The notes below the pieces were generated by a model, which saw nothing but the letters and a program-made list of their open reading frames with translations, did no database searches and had not been told where the DNA came from. DNA of 9,340 nt from assembly GCA_009927255.1 (NCBI GenBank), contig RFNJ01000123.1:1-9340 (forward strand), read 5' to 3'. How positions within the stretch are numbered: the stretch's first letter is position 1; each line of letters opens with the position of its first letter. This document shows, one piece after another, positions 5,248 to 9,340 of the stretch. This DNA is from Pseudomonadota bacterium (lineage in GTDB: Bacteria > Pseudomonadota > Alphaproteobacteria > UBA2136 > UBA6156). The position numbers and the translations under genes are program-made.

Positions 5248-6726
5248 CTACTGCGGGGGGGACCACTCCCCCCGCAGTTTTTCCCAAGCCCGCCCCACCC
5301 GCAAAATCCCCGCCTCATCCCAATGCCGCCCAATAATCTGTAACCCCACCGGCAGCTTCACCCCGCGGTCTTCCACCACCCCAGCGGGTACTGAAATCCC
5401 CGGCAACCCCGCCATATTCACCGTCACCGTAAAAGCATCTTCCAAATAAAGCGCCACCGGGTCACTCACCTTCTCACCAATCTTAAAGGCTGGGTTCGGC
5501 GCAGTCGGCGTCATAATCACATCCACTTGCTCAAAAGCCGCGGCAAACTCGCGCACCAGCAGCGTCCGCACCTGCATTGCCTTGTGGTAATACGCATCAT
5601 AATACCCGCTCGAAAGCACATAGTTCCCCACCATAATCCGCCGCTTCGGCTCGTCACCAAACCCCGCACTGCGGCTCTTAATATATGTCTCAAGCAAGTT
5701 CTTGCCCTCCACCCGCAAACCATAGCGCATGCCGTCATAACGCGCCAAGTTGCTCGCCGCTTCGGCGGGCGCCACAATATAATAAGCCGCCAGCGCAAAC
5801 TCAGTACTCGGCAAACGAATCTCCTTCACCACCGCTCCCGCCGCCTCAAACTTCTTCACCGCGTCCATAATCACCCCACGCACCCGCGCATCCATGCCGT
5901 CAATAAAATACTCCTTCGGCAACCCAATCCGTAAGCCCTTCACATTCAGGCCATCCAGCCCCCCCAACCAATCCGGCACCGCCTGCGGGCTGCTAGTGCT
6001 ATCCTTGGGGTCATGGCCGGCAATCACCTGCATCATCCGCGCCGCATCCTCCACCGTCCGCGCCATCGCGCCGGCTTGGTCAAGGCTGCTGGCAAACGCC
6101 ACCATCCCATAGCGGCTGCACCGGCCATAGGTCGGCTTAATCCCCACAATCCCGGTCATGCTGGCAGGCTGCCGAATACTCCCCCCCGTATCACTCCCCG
6201 TCGCCATAAAGCACTGAAAATCCGCCACCGCCGCACTGCTGCCGGATGAACTCCCCCCCGGCACCCGTGTGGTGTCCCACGGGTTCCGCGCCACCCCATA
6301 AGCACTGTTCTCGCCACTCCCCCCCATCGCAAACTCATCCATGTTCAGCTTGCCCACGCACACCGCCCCCGCGTCCCACAGCTTACCCGAAACCGTGCTC
6401 TCATACGCTGGCACAAAGTTATCCAAAATCTTACTGCCCGCCGTGGTCCGAATCCCCGCCGTGCAATACAAATCCTTCACCGCAATCGGCAACCCCTCCA
6501 AAGCTCCAGCAGCTTTACCTGATAATTTGGCAGCTTTGCGCCGAGCATCACTCGCCGCCGCCATCGCCAAAGCCCGCTCACCCGAAACGGTGATGTAAGC
6601 ATTTATCTCCGCATTCCGCCCCTCCACCCGCGCCAAAACCGCCTTGGTCAACTCCACACTGGAAACCTCACCATTGGCCAACTTCGCCAAAGCCTCACTC
6701 GCACTCCACCGCAACATCTCAGTCAT
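5248..6726 (-). CDS. gatA: Asp-tRNA(Asn)/Glu-tRNA(Gln) amidotransferase subunit A (glutaminase)
   Basis: GatA is the amidase-signature subunit that releases ammonia from glutamine and channels it to GatB. The 492-residue product has the Ser-cisSer-Lys triad: Lys84 in IAVKD, Ser159 in GGSSSGS and Ser183 in GSDTGGSIRQPA. Their spacing (+75 and +99 from Lys) equals that of the Staphylococcus aureus enzyme as I recall it (79, 154, 178). I take the ATG at 6726 as start (MTEMLRWSASEALAKL). An upstream extension to 6759 is open but lacks a ribosome site and family residues; the site used (AGGGA/GAAGAG) is weak. gatC is 52 bp upstream. The last codons (GEWSPPQ) lie within the terminator hairpin of the convergent 218-residue gene. 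Confidence 0.96.
   Translation of the reverse strand: MTEMLRWSASEALAKLANGEVSSVELTKAVLARVEGRNAEINAYITVSGERALAMAAASDARRKAAKLSGKAAGALEGLPIAVKDLYCTAGIRTTAGSKILDNFVPAYESTVSGKLWDAGAVCVGKLNMDEFAMGGSGENSAYGVARNPWDTTRVPGGSSSGSSAAVADFQCFMATGSDTGGSIRQPASMTGIVGIKPTYGRCSRYGMVAFASSLDQAGAMARTVEDAARMMQVIAGHDPKDSTSSPQAVPDWLGGLDGLNVKGLRIGLPKEYFIDGMDARVRGVIMDAVKKFEAAGAVVKEIRLPSTEFALAAYYIVAPAEAASNLARYDGMRYGLRVEGKNLLETYIKSRSAGFGDEPKRRIMVGNYVLSSGYYDAYYHKAMQVRTLLVREFAAAFEQVDVIMTPTAPNPAFKIGEKVSDPVALYLEDAFTVTVNMAGLPGISVPAGVVEDRGVKLPVGLQIIGRHWDEAGILRVGRAWEKLRGEWSPPQ
5250..5282 (+). terminator. Intrinsic terminator of the 218-aa gene, inside the gatA 3' end
   Basis: CTGCGGGGGG (5251-5260) pairs perfectly with CCCCCCGCAG (5268-5277), extended by A5250-T5278, with a 7-base loop, then T at 5278-5282. 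It starts 17 bp past the 218-residue gene's stop. The stem is also the final coding segment of gatA on the other strand. Minus-strand transcripts meet the same hairpin followed by an interrupted T-rich stretch (complement of 5236-5246), so gatA may end here too. Confidence 0.93.
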
Positions 6727-6746
6727 TATCTCTTCCCTCTCTCTTC

Positions 6747-6774
6747 TAACAACTATCAACTAACAACTACCAAC
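6747..6774. repeat. 14-bp tandem duplication between gatC and gatA
   Basis: TAACAACTATCAAC (6747-6760) is followed at once by TAACAACTACCAAC (6761-6774), one mismatch apart. It fills most of the 52-bp gap between gatC and gatA. It may be a simple slippage product; it contains no clear promoter or stem. Confidence 0.7.
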
Positions 6775-6778
6775 TTGT

Positions 6779-7075
6779 TTATTCCACTATCTTCGGCACC
6801 ACATAAAACCCCATCTCGGTCTTGGGCGCACAGGCCTGCAATTCCGCCCGCCGCGCCACCGGGTCAGCCGGAATCACCGCCACATCCGCCCGCTCCGGCG
6901 TGCCCGCCGTGGTCGTCACCCCCGCCATGGGGGGAATACCCGCCGTATCCACCCCACCAATCTTCTCCACAAAAGCCAACACACTGCGCAAACTCGGCTC
7001 AAAGCTCGCCAACTTCTCGGGCGTAAACTCAAGCCGCGAAAGCATCGCCAACTTATCCAACTGCGTCTTATCCAT
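6779..7075 (-). CDS. gatC: Asp-tRNA(Asn)/Glu-tRNA(Gln) amidotransferase subunit C
   Basis: GatC is the small subunit that wraps around and stabilises the GatA-GatB interface. The product is 98 residues, a typical length. Its N-terminal helices carry the family pattern DKLAMLSRLEFTPEKLASF and FVEKIGGVDTAGIPP. The C-terminus (RADVAVIPADPVARRAEL, then PKTEMGFYVVPKIVE) matches the usual segment that ends in F-x-VPKV-x-E. AAGGAGG lies 5 nt before the ATG, the strongest ribosome site in the window. gatA follows after 52 bp and ruvX diverges from it with 45 bp between starts. The -35 box proposed for ruvX overlaps this ribosome site on the opposite strand. Confidence 0.95.
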   Translation of the reverse strand: MDKTQLDKLAMLSRLEFTPEKLASFEPSLRSVLAFVEKIGGVDTAGIPPMAGVTTTAGTPERADVAVIPADPVARRAELQACAPKTEMGFYVVPKIVE

Positions 7076-7085
7076 CAGCCCCTCC

Positions 7086-7114
7086 TTGACATAATCACCC
7101 CCGCACCCTAAGCC
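7086..7114 (+). promoter_or_regulatory. Candidate leaderless promoter of ruvX
   Basis: A perfect TTGACA (7086-7091), 17 bp, then TAAGCC (7109-7114; weak). The -10 ends 6 bp before the ruvX ATG at 7121, so the A of ATG would be +1. No Shine-Dalgarno is visible before ruvX, which fits a leaderless mRNA. Confidence 0.4.
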
Positions 7115-7120
7115 AAACCC

Positions 7121-7606
7121 ATGCCCTCGCGCAATATCTTAAATGCCCCCCCCACCGGCCGCTGGCTGGGTCTCGATGTCGGCAGCGTCCGCGTCGGCGT
7201 GGCAATCAGCGACACAAACCGCACCACAGCGCTGCCCAAACCACCCCTCCCCCGTACCTGGAAACAGCTCAAACCCGCCCTCGAAACGATAGTAAAAACA
7301 TACCAAATCAGCACCATTATTTTGGGCTATCCCCTCAACATGGACGGCACCGAAAGCAAAGGCACCCAAAGCGTAACCGACCTCGCCCTGCTCATCGAAA
7401 AAGACCTCAAACTCCCAACATTTCTGATAGATGAACGCCTCACCTCCCACCAAGCCGAACAAGCTTTCTTCGAGCAACGCGACCCAAAAACCCGCCAAAC
7501 CCGCGCCAGCAAAAAACAAAGCATCGGAAAAATCGACTCCCCCGCCGCCACCCTCATCCTCCAACAGGCGATAGCCACTTGTAATTCCAAAACTTTAACC
7601 CCATAA
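7121..7606 (+). CDS. ruvX: RuvX/YqgF family RNase H-fold nuclease (putative Holliday junction resolvase; pre-16S rRNA processing)
   Basis: Members have an RNase H-like fold. They have been proposed as Holliday junction resolvases and shown in some bacteria to act in 16S rRNA 5'-end maturation. The 161-residue product has the expected acidic motifs: Asp19 in LGLDVGSVRVGVAISD, Glu105 in DERLTS and Asp139 in IDSPAATLILQ. The strand-turn GYPLNMDGTES (69-79) is also typical. The ATG at 7121 gives a normal N-terminal lead (PPTGRWLGLD). No Shine-Dalgarno precedes it, unlike nearly every other gene here. It diverges from gatC, a neighbourhood I recall from other alphaproteobacteria. Its coding strand is strongly C-rich. 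Confidence 0.93.
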   Translation: MPSRNILNAPPTGRWLGLDVGSVRVGVAISDTNRTTALPKPPLPRTWKQLKPALETIVKTYQISTIILGYPLNMDGTESKGTQSVTDLALLIEKDLKLPTFLIDERLTSHQAEQAFFEQRDPKTRQTRASKKQSIGKIDSPAATLILQQAIATCNSKTLTP

Positions 7607-7607
7607 C
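7579..7607 (+). promoter_or_regulatory. Candidate promoter of the 61-aa membrane protein
   Basis: TTGTAA (7579-7584), 17 bp, CATAAC (7602-7607), four of six matches each. It overlaps the end of ruvX and would start transcription near 7614, about 80 nt before the ATG, so the structured region 7625-7690 would be in the leader RNA. Confidence 0.35.
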
Positions 7608-7624
7608 TAAAGCTGGTACAAGGC

Positions 7625-7690
7625 TGCATCTGGAAACGTGCCGTTCCACCACCTTCCGCAAGGGGGGAGATGCACCTAGCTCGGGAGAGC
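7625..7690 (+). promoter_or_regulatory. Structured, multibranched mRNA leader candidate
   Basis: A closing stem pairs TGCATCT (7625-7631) perfectly with AGATGCA (7668-7674). Inside are two hairpins: GGAA (7632-7635) with TTCC (7644-7647), extended by C7637-G7643, and CCTT (7652-7655) with AAGG (7660-7663), extensible by flanking C-G pairs. The result is a three-way junction. It is followed by GCTC (7679-7682) with GAGC (7687-7690) around a GGGA loop, which holds the Shine-Dalgarno GGGAG of the next gene. I match it to no known riboswitch. Pairing is seen; regulatory function is inferred. Confidence 0.45.
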
Positions 7691-7693
7691 AAA

Positions 7694-7879
7694 ATGATCC
7701 TTCGTGCCATCGGTGGTAGCTTGCTGGCCGTAACCTGCGGCGCCGCAGGAACGTTCTTGGTGATTCATGGCATGCCGGTATTCGGCATTGGCATGATGAC
7801 CGTTGCGTTCTTATCAGCCGTATCAGTCGGCGTGGTATTGGCCGAAAACCAACCTCGCCTTGCGCCAGTGGGCAAATAG
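7694..7879 (+). CDS. Small two-helix membrane protein of unknown function (61 aa)
   Basis: No family is recognised. The protein is almost entirely hydrophobic: helix one at about residues 5-25 (AIGGSLLAVTCGAAGTFLVI), a tight HGMP turn, helix two at about 28-49 (VFGIGMMTVAFLSAVSVGVV), then a short polar tail ENQPRLAPVGK. I choose the ATG at 7694 because GGGAG (7683-7687) lies 6 nt before it. An in-frame ATG at 7670 would add eight polar residues but has GGGAG directly abutting it. Upstream is a structured leader; a GC-rich hairpin follows the stop. Composition is G-rich (14 C, 19 G in 7741-7800), opposite to the C-rich ruvX and photolyase on either side. It shares size and topology with the 83-residue protein but not obvious sequence. 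Confidence 0.8.
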   Translation: MILRAIGGSLLAVTCGAAGTFLVIHGMPVFGIGMMTVAFLSAVSVGVVLAENQPRLAPVGK

Positions 7880-7885
7880 CCCCCC

Positions 7886-7920
7886 CAACAGCCGTCCCTC
7901 CCGGGGCGGCTGTTGCCGTT
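7886..7920 (+). terminator. Terminator-like hairpin after the 61-aa gene
   Basis: CAACAGCCG (7886-7894) pairs perfectly with CGGCTGTTG (7907-7915); CCC and GGG extend the stem past one bulged T. It begins 7 bp past the stop. Only a short GTTT tail (7918-7921) follows, so termination may be partial. The right arm overlaps the proposed -35 of the photolyase promoter. Confidence 0.7.
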
Positions 7921-7941
7921 TCAGCCAACCTCTCCTATAAC
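7913..7941 (+). promoter_or_regulatory. Candidate leaderless promoter of the photolyase gene
   Basis: TTGCCG (7913-7918), 17 bp, TATAAC (7936-7941; five of six). The -10 occupies -12 to -7 relative to the ATG at 7948, so transcription would begin at the A of the start codon. No Shine-Dalgarno exists upstream. Confidence 0.55.
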
Positions 7942-7947
7942 CATCCC

Positions 7948-9340
7948 ATGCCCACCCTCCTCTGGCTCCGCACCGACCTCCGCACCCAAAACAACCCCGC
8001 CCTCAATTGGGCCATCGCCCAAAACCAACCCATCCTCGCGGTTTATATCGCCGAAGACACCGAGCGCCCCCGCGGCGGCGCATCAAACTGGTGGCTCCAC
8101 CACAGCCTGCAAAGCCTCAGCCAAACCATCCCGCTGCACTTTGCAGCAGGCAAAGCCACCGAAATCCTCCCCCGCCTCGTCCAAGAATATAAAATCCAAA
8201 ACATCTGCTGGAACCGCCGCTACACCGCCTCCGGCATCGCCACCGACACCCACCTCAAATCCCACTTCAAATCCCAAGGCCTCCACATCGAAACCTTCAA
8301 AGCCAACCTCCTCCACGAACCCTGGGACATCAAAACCCAATCCGGCACCGACTTCAAAGTCTTCACCCCCTTCTGGCGTGCCTGTCTCGCCCAATTAACC
8401 ACAGGTGTCACCCCGGGGCATGGCTGGGCCGAAGCCAGCCACTATGCTGGCTTCGGGGCGCCCAGCCTGAGCCCGGGGTTACCTTCTGCCACCAAATCCA
8501 CCTTCATCAACAACCCATCCTCACTCGCCCTCAACCACCTCAACCTCCTCCCCAAAAAAAATTGGTCCCAAAACTGGCCCACCCTCTGGCACCCCGGCGA
8601 AGCCGGCGCCCACCATCGCCTCCATGACTTCCTCCAAACCGGCCTGAAAGGCTACGCCGAAGGCCGCAACAACCCCGCCCAACCGCACTTCTCCAAACTC
8701 TCCCCCCACCTGCAATGGGGCGAAATCTCCCCCCAGCAAATCTGGCAAGCCACCCAAGCCAGTAACGCTCCTGAAAATGATAAAGCCAAATTCCTCTCCG
8801 AAATCGGCTGGCGCGAATTCTCCCACCACCTGCTCTACCACTTCCCCGCCCTCGCCAGCCAAAATTTCAAAGCCAATTTCAACGCCTTCCCATGGGCCAC
8901 CAACCCCGCCCACCTGCGCGCATGGCAACGCGGCCTCACCGGCTACCCCCTGGTCGATGCCGGCATGCGCGAACTCTGGCAAACCGGCTTCATCCACAAC
9001 CGCGTGCGCATGGTGGTCGCCAGCTTCCTCATCAAGCACCTGCAAATCGATTGGCGCCAAGGCGAAGCCTGGTTCTGGGATACGCTGGTGGATGCCTGCC
9101 CCGCCAACAACGCCGCCAGCTGGCAATGGGTCGCCGGCAGCGGAGCGGACGCCGCCCCCTACTTCCGCATCTTCAACCCCATCATGCAGGGCCAGAAGTT
9201 CGACCCAACAGGCGAATACACCCGCAAATGGCTCCCCGAACTCGCCAAACTCCCGCAAGAATATCTCTTCTGCCCATGGCAAGCCCCAACCCTCGTCCTC
9301 CACGCCGCCGGAGTAACCCTCGGCGAAATCTACCCCCACC
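7948..9340 (+). CDS. phr: Deoxyribodipyrimidine photolyase (class I type), 3'-truncated by window end, with a repeat-encoded insertion
   Basis: Photolyases use blue light and reduced FAD to split UV-induced pyrimidine dimers. The frame is open for 464 codons to the window edge; a usual length near 470 suggests little is missing. The N-terminal alpha/beta domain (to about 150) shows LLWLRTDLRTQNNPAL, WWLHHSL and FTPFWRA. The FAD-binding helical domain shows GEAGAHHRLHDFL, KLSPHLQWGEIS, AWQRGLTGYPLVDAGMREL, HNRVRM, WQWVAGSGADAAPYFRIFNP and GQKFDPTGEY. The electron-transfer tryptophans matching E. coli 306, 359 and 382 are Trp316, Trp369 and Trp392. Residues 153-178 come from the 79-bp palindromic element, in frame, at the domain linker. 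Cys384 stands where E. coli has Asp374 beside FAD. No Shine-Dalgarno precedes the ATG; a promoter in leaderless register does. Confidence 0.93.
   Translation, partial: MPTLLWLRTDLRTQNNPALNWAIAQNQPILAVYIAEDTERPRGGASNWWLHHSLQSLSQTIPLHFAAGKATEILPRLVQEYKIQNICWNRRYTASGIATDTHLKSHFKSQGLHIETFKANLLHEPWDIKTQSGTDFKVFTPFWRACLAQLTTGVTPGHGWAEASHYAGFGAPSLSPGLPSATKSTFINNPSSLALNHLNLLPKKNWSQNWPTLWHPGEAGAHHRLHDFLQTGLKGYAEGRNNPAQPHFSKLSPHLQWGEISPQQIWQATQASNAPENDKAKFLSEIGWREFSHHLLYHFPALASQNFKANFNAFPWATNPAHLRAWQRGLTGYPLVDAGMRELWQTGFIHNRVRMVVASFLIKHLQIDWRQGEAWFWDTLVDACPANNAASWQWVAGSGADAAPYFRIFNPIMQGQKFDPTGEYTRKWLPELAKLPQEYLFCPWQAPTLVLHAAGVTLGEIYPH
8404..8482 (+). repeat. 79-bp palindromic element, copy 2 (in frame inside the photolyase gene)
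   Basis: Identical to 292-370 and in the same orientation. In the photolyase frame it has no stop and encodes 26 residues beginning GVTPGHG and ending SLSPGL. The frame one base later stops near its right end, and all three frames of the opposite strand contain stops, so the frame used here is one of only two that are open. Removing it would join LAQLTT to PSATKST, a normal-looking linker between the photolyase domains. Because 79 is not a multiple of three, the insertion must have involved a net gain of 78 or 81 bases, for example with a short target change. Confidence 0.9.

Noticed and set aside
7139..7564. Minus-strand open frame of 141 codons opposite ruvX
   Set aside because: RuvX catalytic motifs are all on the plus strand; the minus product is unlike any family I know and has no start signal.
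7670..7693. Upstream ATG that would lengthen the 61-aa membrane protein by eight residues
   Set aside because: Its purine-rich ribosome site directly abuts the ATG, whereas the ATG at 7694 has a site at the proper 6-nt distance, and the added residues are polar and fall in the folded leader.
8404..8482. Treating the photolyase as a broken gene because of the repeat inside it
   Set aside because: The frame continues without stop or shift through the repeat and all key downstream motifs are present, so it is better called an intact gene with an insertion.
8521..9339. Long open frame of 272 codons on the minus strand opposite the photolyase
   Set aside because: The plus-strand frame encodes unmistakable photolyase motifs. 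The minus frame is open because the C-rich coding strand yields few stops opposite, and its product is low-complexity with no ribosome site.

Overview
This window reads as a chromosomal housekeeping region of a bacterium, most probably an alphaproteobacterium. The evidence is the alphaproteobacterial look of NusG, GatB, GatA, RuvX and the photolyase, and the ruvX/gatC adjacency that I recall from that class. I cannot name the genus. The plus strand is C-rich across the housekeeping genes whichever way they are read, so the minus strand is probably the replication leading strand. It carries secE, nusG, gatB, gatC and gatA.

Layout. Positions 1-251 hold the end of a MazG-like nucleotide pyrophosphohydrolase (+). 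A 222-bp convergent gap follows with two palindromes, one of them a 79-bp element. Next come nusG and secE (-), a terminator, a 75-residue unknown gene (-) and gatB (-). A divergent intergenic region then leads to a small two-helix membrane protein (+), a shared bidirectional terminator, a WrbA-like flavodoxin-fold protein (-), a dyad operator, and an A+T-rich 218-residue unknown protein (+). That gene's terminator lies inside the 3' end of gatA. gatA and gatC (-) follow, then divergent ruvX (+), a second small two-helix membrane protein (+) with a structured leader, and a DNA photolyase (+) that runs off the window.

How the genes work together. GatC, GatA and GatB form the tRNA-dependent amidotransferase, but gatB is about 1.9 kb from gatCA with three unrelated genes between. 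SecE (translocon) and NusG (transcription elongation) form the usual pair but are not followed by ribosomal protein genes. RuvX and photolyase act on DNA or RNA structure and repair. Both lack a Shine-Dalgarno sequence and have promoter hexamers placed so that transcription would begin at the ATG.

The most interesting signal is a perfect 79-bp repeat with long nested palindromic stems. One copy (292-370) lies between genes. The other (8404-8482) lies inside the photolyase gene, stays in frame, and adds 26 residues at the predicted linker between the two photolyase domains. This resembles the Rickettsia palindromic elements that insert into protein genes. Other leads are a multibranched leader before the 61-residue protein, a long basic N-terminal extension on NusG, and a terminator hairpin that also encodes the last residues of GatA. 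No tRNA, rRNA, CRISPR array or transposase was seen.
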